The notes: a model not told the origin generated them from the sequence alone. A DNA stretch of 63,361 nt from a virus (IMGVR_UViG_3300027974_000039:1-63361), one strand, 5' to 3'. Positions 6,303-15,828 are shown, counted from the first letter of the stretch. A program made the numbers and translations.

Positions 6303-8237
6303 ATGAAAAATACTATCGAAAACCCATATGAAAATTTTATTGCACTATCTAGATATGCTAAATGGGTAGAAGCAGAAGGACGCAGAGAGACATGGGGAGA
6401 AACAGTAGATAGATATTTTTCTTTTATTACAAACCATTTGCAGCAAAACCACAATTACATTCCAGATGAAAAGCTTGTTGCGGAATTAAAAGAGTTTGTA
6501 TTTCAAAGAAATGTAATGCCGTCCATGAGATCTGTAATGACTTCTGGCGCTGCACTAGATAGAGATAATGTTGCTGGATACAATTGTGCGTTCCTGCCAG
6601 TTGATTCTCCAAAATCATTTGATGAAACAATGTACATTTTGATGTGCGGAACTGGCGTCGGATTCTCTGTTGAATACAAGTACATTAACAAGCTTCCTCC
6701 AGTCCCAGAAACTTTGGAAAAATCAACTACAGTTATTACAGTAGAAGATTCTAAACAAGGTTGGGCAAAAGCATACCGTGAGTTGCTTGCATTATTATGG
6801 TCTGGACAAATTCCATCAATAGATGTTACTAAAGTTAGACCAGCTGGAACAAGACTTAAGACAATGGGTGGTAGATCATCTGGTCCACAACCACTTGTAA
6901 ACCTTTTTGATTTTACTATTGCAAAATTTAAAAACGCCACTGGTAGAAACCTTAAACCAATTGAGTGCCATGATATTATGTGCAAAATTGGAGAAGTTGT
7001 AGTTGTTGGCGGAGTTAGACGTTCTGCAATGATTTCTTTATCTAATATTAATGATATTGAGATGGCACAAGCAAAATCAGGAAACTGGTGGGAGCAAAGC
7101 CCACAACGTGCATTATCAAATAATTCAGTTGCATATTCTCGCAAACCAGAAATGGAACAGTTTATTTCTGAATGGAAATCTTTATATGATTCTAAGTCTG
7201 GGGAACGTGGTATATATAATGTAGCAGCAGCACAAGCACAAGCTGCAAAGTATGGTCGCAGAGATCCAGATATTCATTATGGAACTAATCCATGTTCTGA
7301 GATTATTTTGCGTCCTTATCAGTTTTGCAATCTTTCAGAAGTTGTATTGCGTGAAAATGATACTAAAAAAGATATTCAGCGCAAGGTAGAGCTAGCAACT
7401 ATTCTTGGTACATGGCAATCAACTCTTACAGATTTTAAATATCTTAGAAAAATTTGGAAAGATAACACAGAAGAAGAAAGACTTCTAGGAGTTTCTTTGA
7501 CTGGGCAATTTGGTCACAAATTCATGTCTGGTAAAGAAGATTTAATTTCACTAGAAGCATTCTTAATGACATTGCGTGAAAAAGCAAGAGAAGTAAACAG
7601 AGAAGAGTCTGGAAAAATTGGGATTCCAGAATCTGCAGCAATCACATGTGTTAAACCTTCTGGAACAGTATCTCAATTGGTTGGGGTATCTTCAGGAATG
7701 CATCCTTGGCATTCTCCATACTATATTCGTACAGTTCGTGGTTCAAAGGGAGATCCAATTTCAACATTTTTAAAAGAAGTTGGAATTCCAGTTGAAGATG
7801 ATGTAATGAAGCCAAACGAGACTTATGTGTTTTCGTTTCCAGTAAAAGCACCAGAGGGTGCAATTGTTAGAAATGATTTGACAGCAATTGATCATTTAAA
7901 TATATGGCTTGTATATCAACGTGCATGGTGTGAACACAAACCTTCTATTACTGTATCAGTTAAAGAAGATGAATGGATGGAAGTAGGAGCATGGGTATAT
8001 AAAAACTTTGATGAAGTTTCTGGTATTTCATTTTTGCCTCATTCAGAGCACACATATAAACAAGCCCCATATCAAGAAATTTCAAAAGAAGAATATGAGA
8101 CTTTAGTGGCAAAAATGCCTAGTAATATTCGCTGGGAAGACTTGTCATTTTATGAGACAGAAGACGGAACTTCAACAAATGCAACACTGGCCTGTAGCTC
8201 AGATGGAAATTGCGAACTTGTAGATATTTCGGCTTAA
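6303..8237 (+). CDS. nrdJ: Class II (adenosylcobalamin-dependent) ribonucleoside-triphosphate reductase
   Basis: The 644-residue protein aligns in key positions with the monomeric Lactobacillus leichmannii enzyme. C95 in GYNCAF and C342 in QFCNLS form the redox pair, C331 in NPCSEI is the thiyl-radical cysteine with N329 and E333 of the same loop, and C631 and C637 in the tail (ACSSDGNCELVD) are the shuttle cysteines. The 11-residue gap between C331 and C342 equals that between C408 and C419 of the reference enzyme. It makes dNTPs independently of oxygen, given cobalamin from the host. At 644 residues it is shorter than the roughly 740 of the reference. It is transcribed from a strong promoter with a long leader. 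Confidence 0.93.
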   Translation: MKNTIENPYENFIALSRYAKWVEAEGRRETWGETVDRYFSFITNHLQQNHNYIPDEKLVAELKEFVFQRNVMPSMRSVMTSGAALDRDNVAGYNCAFLPVDSPKSFDETMYILMCGTGVGFSVEYKYINKLPPVPETLEKSTTVITVEDSKQGWAKAYRELLALLWSGQIPSIDVTKVRPAGTRLKTMGGRSSGPQPLVNLFDFTIAKFKNATGRNLKPIECHDIMCKIGEVVVVGGVRRSAMISLSNINDIEMAQAKSGNWWEQSPQRALSNNSVAYSRKPEMEQFISEWKSLYDSKSGERGIYNVAAAQAQAAKYGRRDPDIHYGTNPCSEIILRPYQFCNLSEVVLRENDTKKDIQRKVELATILGTWQSTLTDFKYLRKIWKDNTEEERLLGVSLTGQFGHKFMSGKEDLISLEAFLMTLREKAREVNREESGKIGIPESAAITCVKPSGTVSQLVGVSSGMHPWHSPYYIRTVRGSKGDPISTFLKEVGIPVEDDVMKPNETYVFSFPVKAPEGAIVRNDLTAIDHLNIWLVYQRAWCEHKPSITVSVKEDEWMEVGAWVYKNFDEVSGISFLPHSEHTYKQAPYQEISKEEYETLVAKMPSNIRWEDLSFYETEDGTSTNATLACSSDGNCELVDISA

Positions 8238-8246
8238 TGGTAAACT
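8218..8246 (+). promoter_or_regulatory. Promoter of the EF-hand membrane gene
   Basis: TTGTAG (8218-8223), a 17-nt spacer ending in TGG, and TAAACT (8241-8246) overlap the end of the reductase gene. The leader contains a TGGGC/GCCCA hairpin before a GAGGAG ribosome site. Confidence 0.55.
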
Positions 8247-8306
8247 TATAGGATTGGGTAACACCAAAATTCATGGGCAAACCAGCCCACGAGGAGATGA
8301 TAAAAA

Positions 8307-8549
8307 ATGGCTATCAAAAAATTTGATAAAGCTGATTTAAATAAAGATGGGAAAGTAACTATGCAAGAACAAATCTTAGCAGCAATAGGAACTTACGGAA
8401 GAGCATTTTTGGCAGCAGCCACGGCTCTATATATGACTGGCAATACAAATCCAAAGGATTTAATTGCGGCTGGAGTAGCAGCAATTGCCCCAGTAATCCT
8501 AAAGGCATTAAGCCCAAGCAATAAAGAGTTCGGATTTACATCCAAGTAA
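8307..8549 (+). CDS. Small membrane protein with EF-hand-like loop, possible holin
   Basis: The 80-residue protein begins with a canonical calcium-loop pattern DLNKDGKVTMQE (residues 10-21; D-x-N-x-D-G-x-V-x-x-x-E). This is followed by two hydrophobic helices (about 31-43, AFLAAATALYMTG, and 50-66, DLIAAGVAAIAPVILKA) and a short polar tail. Size and two-helix layout fit a holin, which perforates the membrane at lysis. The calcium loop is unusual for that role and may instead tie it to dockerin-like binding. It has its own promoter and a good ribosome site, and a terminator follows. The holin call rests only on topology. Confidence 0.5.
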   Translation: MAIKKFDKADLNKDGKVTMQEQILAAIGTYGRAFLAAATALYMTGNTNPKDLIAAGVAAIAPVILKALSPSNKEFGFTSK

Positions 8550-8565
8550 TTATTAGTCAATTGAG

Positions 8566-8606
8566 AATGCCCTTATGCTAAAATAGTGTAAGGGTATTTT
8601 CTTTTT
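8566..8606 (+). terminator. Hairpin terminator before the fibre locus
   Basis: AATGCCCTTA (8566-8575) pairs with TAAGGGTATT (8589-8598) through one G-T wobble, with a 13-nt loop and a following TTCTTTTT run. It ends the unit of the EF-hand membrane gene. Confidence 0.6.
8576..8584 (+). promoter_or_regulatory. Extended -10 box inside the terminator loop
   Basis: TGC-TAAAAT (8576-8584) matches the TGnTANAAT pattern used elsewhere. It lies in the loop of the hairpin and would drive the fibre genes. The -35 is weak (TCAATT at 8557-8562). Confidence 0.45.
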
Positions 8607-8617
8607 AGGGGTAAAAA

Positions 8618-8962
8618 ATGGCAGCTCAAAAAAATTTTCAGGTAGACGAGAATGCAACGTTTACTTTTGAGGTGCAATATCTTGATGAAGACAATCAACC
8701 AATACAATTAAACCATCACACAGCAAAAATGCAAGTAAGAGATACACAAGGCGGTAAGAAATTAGCATTTACATTATCTGATGTAGATGGAATAACAATT
8801 ACACCTTCACTTGGAAAACTTTCAGTTTCTGTTTCAGCAGAAAGAACTAAAAAACTTTTTTATCCAAAATCTGCATATGATTTAGTTTTAATTGACCCTA
8901 GCGTAAATGTAACAAGACTTTTAGAAGGATATCTAACATTAAATAGGGCGGTGACACTGTAA
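8618..8962 (+). CDS. Phage tail/fibre accessory protein with beta-rich N-terminal domain
   Basis: The 114-residue protein resembles the small beta-sandwich proteins at the head of many phage fibre cassettes. These begin with a segment like VDENATFTFEVQYLDEDNQP and end with a LLEGYLTLNRAVTL-type strand. It is the first gene of the fibre locus and its stop overlaps the next start (TAATG). It likely assembles near the baseplate or fibre base. The family is recognised by pattern only. Confidence 0.55.
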   Translation: MAAQKNFQVDENATFTFEVQYLDEDNQPIQLNHHTAKMQVRDTQGGKKLAFTLSDVDGITITPSLGKLSVSVSAERTKKLFYPKSAYDLVLIDPSVNVTRLLEGYLTLNRAVTL

Positions 8963-9399
8963 TGGCAACCCGCCTGATTGTAACCGAAAATAACCCCCTA
9001 GTAGTAGTAAGAGCTTCTGGTGCCCCTGGAAGAACAATTATCAGCGGAGAAGGAAACCCAATAGATTCCCTTGGAGTCCCTGGGGATTTTTATTTTGACA
9101 CACTTACAACAAGATTTTGGGGTCCAAAGTCTGCATTGTCTGACGAATGGAATATTGAAGAGAGTTTTATCTTAGATAAACAAATTTCTTATATGTATTC
9201 TTGGGAAATGGCTCAAGTTACTGGACCAATACAGGGTATATATTCTGTGTCAATAAATCACAATTTGCAGTTCCACCCCAACGTATCAGTCAAGTCAAGC
9301 TCTGGAGACTTGTTAGAAACTGGAATAGACTATAATAGTATTAACCAAATAACATTGACAATGGCTCAGCCATTTTCGGGGACAGCATACCTGTCCTAA
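8962..9399 (+). CDS. Putative tail/fibre structural protein
   Basis: The 145-residue protein has a Gly/Pro-rich N-terminal part (residues 17-45, including SGAPGRTIISG) with a DFYFDTLTTRFWGPK segment similar to the collagen-flank and WG-type fibre motifs. A C-terminal beta-rich part (ISYMYSWEMAQVTGPIQG onward) follows. It overlaps the previous gene by one base. Context strongly suggests a virion component, and its exact place in the tail cannot be read from sequence. Confidence 0.55.
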   Translation: MATRLIVTENNPLVVVRASGAPGRTIISGEGNPIDSLGVPGDFYFDTLTTRFWGPKSALSDEWNIEESFILDKQISYMYSWEMAQVTGPIQGIYSVSINHNLQFHPNVSVKSSSGDLLETGIDYNSINQITLTMAQPFSGTAYLS

Positions 9400-9413
9400 A
9401 AAGGAGATAAAAA

Positions 9414-10385
9414 ATGGCAAGAAAATTTTTAGTTAGCATTGATCTTAACAAAAATGAGTTACTCAATGCTAGAATTCAAAACTTAGGCGCAGCGCCTTCC
9501 AGTCCAGTATCAGGTCAGGTTTACTACAATACTGGCGATAATATTCTATATTTCTGGAATGGTACCGAGTGGATATCCACATCTGGTTCTCTAGAAGTAA
9601 TTACAGACGCAATTGGGTCATATGTAGAAGGCGGAATTGGTTTAACAAAAGTATTTAATGATAGTACAAATGTAACAACAATAGATTTAGATAATACCGC
9701 AGTAACAGCTGGAACATATGGATCAATAACAAAAGTACCAACATTTACAGTTGATCAGCAAGGTAGACTTACAAGCGCAAGCGAAGCAAATTTAGTAATT
9801 CCACTTAGCACACAAACAACTGGAGACTATGTTGCAACAATTGTTGGAACACCAAATGAAGTTACAGTTTCTCCAAATAGTGGACATAATGCAGCAGTCA
9901 CAATTGGATTACCAGATGATGTTGAAATTACTGGAAACTTACAAGTTGGCGGAAACTTAAATGTAATTGGAACAGTTAACTCTGTAAATACAACACAGAT
10001 TAATATAGAAGATAATAAGGTAAAACTTAATAGCAAATTTACTGGTGCGCCTACAACAGACGCAGGAATTGTTGTTGAACGTGGAACAGAAACAGATGTT
10101 GAAATTTTATGGAATGAAACATCAGATAAATGGACATTAACAAATAACGGAACTAATTACCATGCAATTGCTAGAAAATATGCAGAAACACTTGGTTCAT
10201 CAGCAACATCTTATACAGTTACACATAATCTTGCAACAACAGATGTAACTGTTCAAATATTTGAAGCAGCTACGCCGTTTGCTCAGGTTGAAGCAGATGT
10301 TCAAAGATCAACTGCAAATGCTGTAGTAATTAACTTTGCTTCTGCACCAGCTGCTGGAGAATATAGAGTAGTTGTAGTAGGCTAA
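9414..10385 (+). CDS. Tail fibre protein
   Basis: The 323-residue protein starts with a module (FLVSIDLNKNELLNARIQ, then GQVYYNTGDNILYFWNGTEW) repeated in variant form in the next gene. The body is rich in Thr, Asn, Gly and Val with short beta repeats typical of trimeric fibres (NVIGTVNSVNTTQINIEDNK). The last 70 residues form a distinct beta domain (TVTHNLATTDVTVQIFEAA). A strong AAAGGAG site precedes it. It is one of about a dozen fibre-type genes in this locus. Confidence 0.7.
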   Translation: MARKFLVSIDLNKNELLNARIQNLGAAPSSPVSGQVYYNTGDNILYFWNGTEWISTSGSLEVITDAIGSYVEGGIGLTKVFNDSTNVTTIDLDNTAVTAGTYGSITKVPTFTVDQQGRLTSASEANLVIPLSTQTTGDYVATIVGTPNEVTVSPNSGHNAAVTIGLPDDVEITGNLQVGGNLNVIGTVNSVNTTQINIEDNKVKLNSKFTGAPTTDAGIVVERGTETDVEILWNETSDKWTLTNNGTNYHAIARKYAETLGSSATSYTVTHNLATTDVTVQIFEAATPFAQVEADVQRSTANAVVINFASAPAAGEYRVVVVG

Positions 10386-10387
10386 CA

Positions 10388-10843
10388 ATGTCAAGACAAA
10401 TGCTAGTACCACTAAAACTGTTAGCTTTGTCAGCAGACCCAGAGTTTGGACAGGTTGGCGAAATTTATATAAACACAAACACCAAAAATTTGCGTGTTCA
10501 TAATGGAACAACATGGATAGAACTTACTCCACCAAGTACTGACCCAACTCCATTTTATATGCATACCCATACTTTTGATGGTGATGTACATACAATTGAC
10601 ATTCAAAATCAAATTGATTTTAAATCAATGTCAAACCCAAATACACCAAATTTAGTTCTACCACAAATAGTAGGTTATGATGGCGGAGATCCTAATAATA
10701 ATTTATCTAATCCTACATTTGTTAATGAAAATTTATTTGATGCAGGGTTTTTTGATGGATCAGAAGTAGTAATAGATACAGAAGCAGGGGGAGGCGGCTC
10801 AGCAGATTTTGATGCGCCATCGCTTGACGGAGGAGGATCATAA
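10388..10843 (+). CDS. Short fibre-base protein
   Basis: The 151-residue protein shares its first 50 residues in pattern with the preceding fibre (MSRQMLVPLKLLALS, then VGEIYINTNTKNLRVHNGTTWIEL). It continues with a His/Asp-rich stretch (FYMHTHTFDGDVHTIDI) that could bind metal, and ends in a Gly/Asp-rich tail. The stop overlaps the next ATG. It looks like an adaptor or short fibre. Specific function unknown. Confidence 0.6.
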   Translation: MSRQMLVPLKLLALSADPEFGQVGEIYINTNTKNLRVHNGTTWIELTPPSTDPTPFYMHTHTFDGDVHTIDIQNQIDFKSMSNPNTPNLVLPQIVGYDGGDPNNNLSNPTFVNENLFDAGFFDGSEVVIDTEAGGGGSADFDAPSLDGGGS

Positions 10844-12387
10844 TGGCATTAAAAATTCAATTAAGAAGAGATATATCAGCAAACTGGACAGCAAACAATC
10901 CATTACTTTTGAATGGTGAAGTTGGTATTGAAACAGATACACTTAAGCTTAAAGTTGGTAATGGTACACAAAGATGGAATAGTTTGCCAGGATATATTTT
11001 AAATCCAGGGATGCCAGGAGGAGTTGCAACACTTGATAGCCTTGGCAAAGTGCCATTATCACAATTACCAGATCAAGTTTCGTTAGATGCAGAAGCTGCA
11101 ATAGCAGTTTCTAATGCAATAGGAGTACTAACAACTTCAAGTATTGCTGAAGGAATAAATAAATATTTTACAAACAATAGAGCAATTACTGCTGTAGAAG
11201 GTTTGTTTGATTCAAAAGGATCAGCTACACAAGCTTTATCATCTGCTAATGCTCACACAGCAGCAAAATTTACTGATGCAATTAATGAATCAACTGCAAT
11301 TGCAACTACTAAAGCAAATCAAGCACTTTCTTTAGCTAATCAAAATTCAGAACAATTTACAAATACAGCAATTAATCTTCTTACAACATCTGATATAGAA
11401 GAAGGCTCAAGACTTTATTTTACTACGCCAAGAGTAGAAAATATTGTTGGCCCACTTATTTCACAAACAAGATCATATGTAGATCAAGAAGTTACTGAAG
11501 CTAAAACATATGTAGATTCCGCTTTAACAAATTTTACTGCACCATCTGCAATTTCATCAACATCTGAATTGCCAGAAGGATCTAATTTATACTTTACTAA
11601 TTCAAGAGCAATTACTGCAACAGCTGCTGTAAGAACAGCGCAACTAGGTGCAGCACTTGGAGCAGTAGATGATTTAAGAACTGAAATTCAAAATGATTTA
11701 ACTAATTATGTACCATTATCTGATATTAATGTTTCTGGAGGAGTAGCTGGTTTAGATTCAAATACTAAAATTCAAGATAATGTAATACCATCTACAATTG
11801 CAAGAACCTCAGATATAACAGCTGCTATAGCTAACGTTGTAGCTGCAGCACCAGCCTCGTTTGACACACTTAAAGAAATTTCTGATTATATTGCTGCAGA
11901 CCAAACAGCATCTTCTGCTATAACAACTTCGCTTGGAACAAAATTAAATATAACTACGGCAGCATCAACTTATGCACCTAAAATTTCTCCAACATTTACT
12001 GGTACTGTTACAATGCCATCAGGAGCAATAATACCTGGTTATGCTACAACAGTTAACTTAACAACAGCTCTTACAGAAGCAAAAACATATACCGATACGG
12101 CTGTAAACGGAATAAATAACTCTCTTGGAGATTATGCACTTATATCAGACAGAAATATTGCAGGTGGTTATGCAGGACTTGGTTCAGACAGCAAGATACT
12201 AGAGTCTGCAATTCCAACCGCAATAACAACATCAATTGCAGCAGCCGCAACTCTTGCAGCATCAAACATTAATGGAACTTACACTAACGGAAGTTCTTCT
12301 TCTAATATAAACAAAATTACATATGGCACAAACATTACCCCTCCTTCAAGTGGAAATGCTGCTGGAGATATTTACATCCAATACTAA
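10843..12387 (+). CDS. Long tail fibre with Mtd_N-like N-terminal module
   Basis: The 514-residue protein starts with IQLRRDISANWTANNPLLL and GEVGIETDTLKLKVGNG, the pattern of the N-terminal module of phage tropism determinants (Mtd_N-like). The body repeats EGxxxYFTxxR units (EGINKYFTNNR, EGSRLYFTTPR, EGSNLYFTNSR) linked by Ala/Thr-rich helices, then FDTLKEISDYIAADQ and SPTFTGTVTMP elements common in phage fibres. The 803-residue fibre at 19091 uses the same N-terminal module, so both probably dock to the same site. Confidence 0.75.
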   Translation: MALKIQLRRDISANWTANNPLLLNGEVGIETDTLKLKVGNGTQRWNSLPGYILNPGMPGGVATLDSLGKVPLSQLPDQVSLDAEAAIAVSNAIGVLTTSSIAEGINKYFTNNRAITAVEGLFDSKGSATQALSSANAHTAAKFTDAINESTAIATTKANQALSLANQNSEQFTNTAINLLTTSDIEEGSRLYFTTPRVENIVGPLISQTRSYVDQEVTEAKTYVDSALTNFTAPSAISSTSELPEGSNLYFTNSRAITATAAVRTAQLGAALGAVDDLRTEIQNDLTNYVPLSDINVSGGVAGLDSNTKIQDNVIPSTIARTSDITAAIANVVAAAPASFDTLKEISDYIAADQTASSAITTSLGTKLNITTAASTYAPKISPTFTGTVTMPSGAIIPGYATTVNLTTALTEAKTYTDTAVNGINNSLGDYALISDRNIAGGYAGLGSDSKILESAIPTAITTSIAAAATLAASNINGTYTNGSSSSNINKITYGTNITPPSSGNAAGDIYIQY

Positions 12388-12399
12388 AAGGAGCCTGAA

Positions 12400-15300
12400 A
12401 TGCCGCTAAACATTTTTGATGGTTCTAATTGGAACCCACTCAAAAAAATACAAATTCATGATGGTTCATCATGGAATGAATCAAAGTCGGCATTTATATG
12501 GAATGGATCTGAATGGAAATCATTACTAGATTTAAAACCAAAAAATACATCTTTACCAACATTATCTATACAAGGTAACGCATTTTTTTATTCTGCACAA
12601 GAAACAGTTATATCAACCAATGGGCAATGGGAAAATTCACCTACATCATTTGAGTATCAATGGCAAAAAGCTGCTTATCCTACATCTAATTGGTCAAATA
12701 TACTTGACAAAACATCTAGTACTTTATTTTTAAATGAAGATGAATGGGATTTAAATCAATCTTTAAAGTATGTTGGATATGCTGTTAGATGCAAAGTTAC
12801 AGCAATAAATTCTGCTGGAAAAAATTCTGAAGATGTTTACACACTTTCTAGCCCAGTAATTGCGCCAGCTCCATTAGGAGAAATTAGCGTAAATGTAGTT
12901 TCAAACGGAATTGTCGAATTTACTTGGCAAAAAGTAAAAGGCGCCAATGATTACTATATGCAATATCAAGGACCCCAAGTTCCATTTACTGAAATTATGA
13001 GCATGGTAAATAATACAGATGCTTCAAAGGGAGTATATTCTATACAAGGAACAACATGTAAATTTACTATTGATACTGGTTCAGCAGCTGGAACACTTGG
13101 AATTTTAATAAATCCAATGAATACATCAAATGCTTCTGGTATGTCATTAAGTGGATATGGTAGAAATGCATCAGTAATGGATCTAAAACCAATTAAAGCT
13201 ACAGTAACAGCAACAATGACATCGTTTAGTTGGGGCGGAAGACTAAGTTGGTCTACAAATTTAATACAACAAACTGGCTGGACAATATATAATGAAGGAC
13301 AGCTATACGCAGGATCATTCATGAATGACCCACTAGCAACGTCTTATGATATAAGTGAACTTGGTGTAGGCGGATCAAAATTTGGAGCATTTACAGTACA
13401 AATTACTGGAACAGCACCTAGATATACAGAAACTTCATGGACTTCTTCTCCATCTCTATCTATTGAATATCCAACAGTTCCATTGCCAGTTAATGAAGGT
13501 GCTCCAACAGTTTCTTTAAATGGAAGAACAGTAACTTCAACAAATGGTACATGGACAAATCAAAATTCTATCTATAATTATCTTATTGAATGGTATTCTA
13601 ATGGAGTACCAATGACGTTTGGTGTTGGACAATCAGTAGATTTTAGTACTAACACATCTTATGATAATACTCAAATATCATCTTCTGTTCAAATTTTAAC
13701 TACTGATTTAAGATTGACAGAAAAAATATATAGCAGCAATTCTGTAACAATGCTACCTTCAGCTGCACTTTGTGATACTGCAGCAAAATGTTTAACTCCA
13801 GCATGTCAAGCTTGTGTACGTACATACAACATAAATACAAATGTTGCTACTAGCGTTTGTCCATCTGGAACAATGATTCAACAAGTTTGTATAACTCCAG
13901 GAGTTTGTGACAATAGAACTACAGATGTTGGTTGTGTACCAGTAGGAACAGAATGGTATTGTACTGAATCATATAATGGCGGAGGAATTGGCAATTGTGG
14001 ATATACCTTATCTTCATTTAATAATTCTGGGTCTGGTTCTGGATATTCAAGATCATGTGTTGCTGGTGGTCCATATCCAGCATGTGGATCTACTGGTCCT
14101 GCTACTTCAGTAACTTATTATATTGGATCTTCTGGATGTGATTTTCAAAATGGCACATATTACATGCCTCCATCAGTAAGCGGTCCATTTACTAATGCAA
14201 CTATGCCTGGAGATTATGATAGCATTGGAAGTAGAACTTTTTCTAAATTTGTATATAGAGCAACATCAGCAGAAGCATTAGCAGCAGTACAACAAGCAGC
14301 TTGTACGCCAGCAACTCCACCAGCAACTCCACCAGCAACTCCACCAACAACAGTTATTTGTCAAAATGGAGTTAATTGTAATGAAGCAGCTTGTCAAACT
14401 TGTGGACCATCAAGTTATACTAGTACCAGACCATCATCTGCTTGTCCATCTGGTATAACAAACACTTATGTCTGTTATACTCCAGGCTCTTGTGACAATA
14501 TAACTACAGATACTACTTGTGTAGCACCAACAAGTATTTGGTACTGCACCGAAAGCTATAATGGTGGTGGGGTCGGCAACTGCGGATATACAACATCAGC
14601 ATTTGATAATTCTGCATCTGGATCTGGATACTCACGTTCTTGCAATACTACTGGATACATATCTTGTGGATCTACCAATCCTTCAACTCCGCCTGCTACC
14701 CCACCTTCAACTCCACCAGTCGTAGATTGTACTTCATGTTCCCCAACACAAAGTTATGATAGCACCAGACCAAACGCAGCTTGTCCTTCTGGAACAGAAA
14801 ATTATCATGTTTGTTGGACTCCAGGAAATTGTGAAAATATAATTACAGCAACTGGTTGCGTACCTGTTGCAACTCCACCAGCAACTCCACCTTCAACTCC
14901 ACCAGTCGTAGATTGTAGTTCATGTTCTCCAACACAAAGTTATTCAAGCACAAGACCAGTAGAAACTTACATCTGTCCTTCTGGAATAGAAAACACATAT
15001 GTTTGCTGGACTCCGTCAGGTTGTCCAAATATAGTTACAAGCACTGGCTGTGTTCCAGCATCCACACCACCAGCAACTCCGCCTGCTACTCCACCTGCAA
15101 CCCCACCTACTTACGATTGTAATACATGTAATAGTTATGGCGGAGCTTGTGGAACTTATGGAAATGGAACTTGGTGTATAACACCAGGATCTTGTCCAAA
15201 TATATGTCAAGGCGATCATCCAGATTATTTTGCTCCACCGTTCTTCCCACCGAGCTTCTTTGCTCCACCGTTCTTCCCACCGAGCTTCTTTGCTCCACCC

Positions 15301-15828
15301 ATGTTCTGGTTTGCTCCACCGTTCTTCCCACCGAGCTTCTTTGCTCCACCAGGATTTAAGGGCAAGTGTCTATCACCAGACTCAGTAATATTTACTAATA
15401 TTGGTTGGGTAAAAGCAAAAGACATTAAGCCTGGAGATAATATTATTACAATTAATGGAAATGATATTGACATTGAATCCGTAACTTTAAACAAAACATC
15501 TAAACCGCTCCCAACAAATGTTGAATTTTCAAATTCACAAGTTGTTTCAGTAGAAACAAAGCTTTCAACATTAATAGGATTTAATTACAGAGGAAAAGAT
15601 TACTCAATTACTCAGCCAATATTTGTAAAAACCCCAGAAGGAATTACTTATAAAAATGCTGGAGATATCAAAGTTGGAGACGCAATAATTAGCGTTGATT
15701 CTCAAGGAGAAATTTCTGAAATTATAGTAGATTCAATTCAAATTGATGATTTAGAGTCTACAGTTTATGATATTAGAACTTCACCAGAACCTTGGTTTAT
15801 TGTAAATTCAACTATAGCTATAGCTTAA
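12400..15828 (+). CDS. Giant multidomain adhesin with Cys-rich repeats, Pro/Phe repeats and C-terminal Hint domain
   Basis: The 1142-residue protein starts with short DGSxWN repeats (residues 4-45) and continues with Ig/Fn3-like domains to about 455. From 458 to about 940 it has disulfide-type repeats (patterns CPSGxxNxYVCWTPGxC and TGCVP) separated by ATPPATPP linkers. Then come FAPPFFPPSF repeats (943-985) and a Hint domain from C990 to the end. Hint block A is CLSPDSVIF, GWVKAKDIKPGD follows, and the C-terminal block is VYDIRTSPEPWFIVNS. The family normally self-cleaves or splices, but here the TxxH His and the final His-Asn are absent (SITQPIF and a terminal AIA). It is probably a receptor-binding tail component whose Hint part is a crosslinker, a crippled protease or a structural cap. 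Confidence 0.75.
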   Translation: MPLNIFDGSNWNPLKKIQIHDGSSWNESKSAFIWNGSEWKSLLDLKPKNTSLPTLSIQGNAFFYSAQETVISTNGQWENSPTSFEYQWQKAAYPTSNWSNILDKTSSTLFLNEDEWDLNQSLKYVGYAVRCKVTAINSAGKNSEDVYTLSSPVIAPAPLGEISVNVVSNGIVEFTWQKVKGANDYYMQYQGPQVPFTEIMSMVNNTDASKGVYSIQGTTCKFTIDTGSAAGTLGILINPMNTSNASGMSLSGYGRNASVMDLKPIKATVTATMTSFSWGGRLSWSTNLIQQTGWTIYNEGQLYAGSFMNDPLATSYDISELGVGGSKFGAFTVQITGTAPRYTETSWTSSPSLSIEYPTVPLPVNEGAPTVSLNGRTVTSTNGTWTNQNSIYNYLIEWYSNGVPMTFGVGQSVDFSTNTSYDNTQISSSVQILTTDLRLTEKIYSSNSVTMLPSAALCDTAAKCLTPACQACVRTYNINTNVATSVCPSGTMIQQVCITPGVCDNRTTDVGCVPVGTEWYCTESYNGGGIGNCGYTLSSFNNSGSGSGYSRSCVAGGPYPACGSTGPATSVTYYIGSSGCDFQNGTYYMPPSVSGPFTNATMPGDYDSIGSRTFSKFVYRATSAEALAAVQQAACTPATPPATPPATPPTTVICQNGVNCNEAACQTCGPSSYTSTRPSSACPSGITNTYVCYTPGSCDNITTDTTCVAPTSIWYCTESYNGGGVGNCGYTTSAFDNSASGSGYSRSCNTTGYISCGSTNPSTPPATPPSTPPVVDCTSCSPTQSYDSTRPNAACPSGTENYHVCWTPGNCENIITATGCVPVATPPATPPSTPPVVDCSSCSPTQSYSSTRPVETYICPSGIENTYVCWTPSGCPNIVTSTGCVPASTPPATPPATPPATPPTYDCNTCNSYGGACGTYGNGTWCITPGSCPNICQGDHPDYFAPPFFPPSFFAPPFFPPSFFAPPMFWFAPPFFPPSFFAPPGFKGKCLSPDSVIFTNIGWVKAKDIKPGDNIITINGNDIDIESVTLNKTSKPLPTNVEFSNSQVVSVETKLSTLIGFNYRGKDYSITQPIFVKTPEGITYKNAGDIKVGDAIISVDSQGEISEIIVDSIQIDDLESTVYDIRTSPEPWFIVNSTIAIA
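15229..15357 (+). repeat. FAPP/FFPP-coding tandem repeat
   Basis: About four copies of a roughly 30-nt unit encode FAPPFFPPSF, built from TTCTTCCCACCG (FFPP) and TTTGCTCCA (FAP) words. The array lies directly before the Hint domain. A larger relative is at 22114-22380. Confidence 0.8.
15564..15665 (+). repeat. 102-nt segment identical to one in the second Hint gene
   Basis: These 102 bases in the middle of the Hint domain are identical, base for base, to 22587-22688, while flanking Hint sequence has diverged. This indicates recent recombination or gene conversion between the two genes. Confidence 0.85.

Noticed and set aside
6503-7144. A 213-codon minus-strand frame inside the ribonucleotide reductase gene
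   Set aside because: The plus strand encodes conserved reductase motifs over the same bases; the antisense frame has no features of its own.
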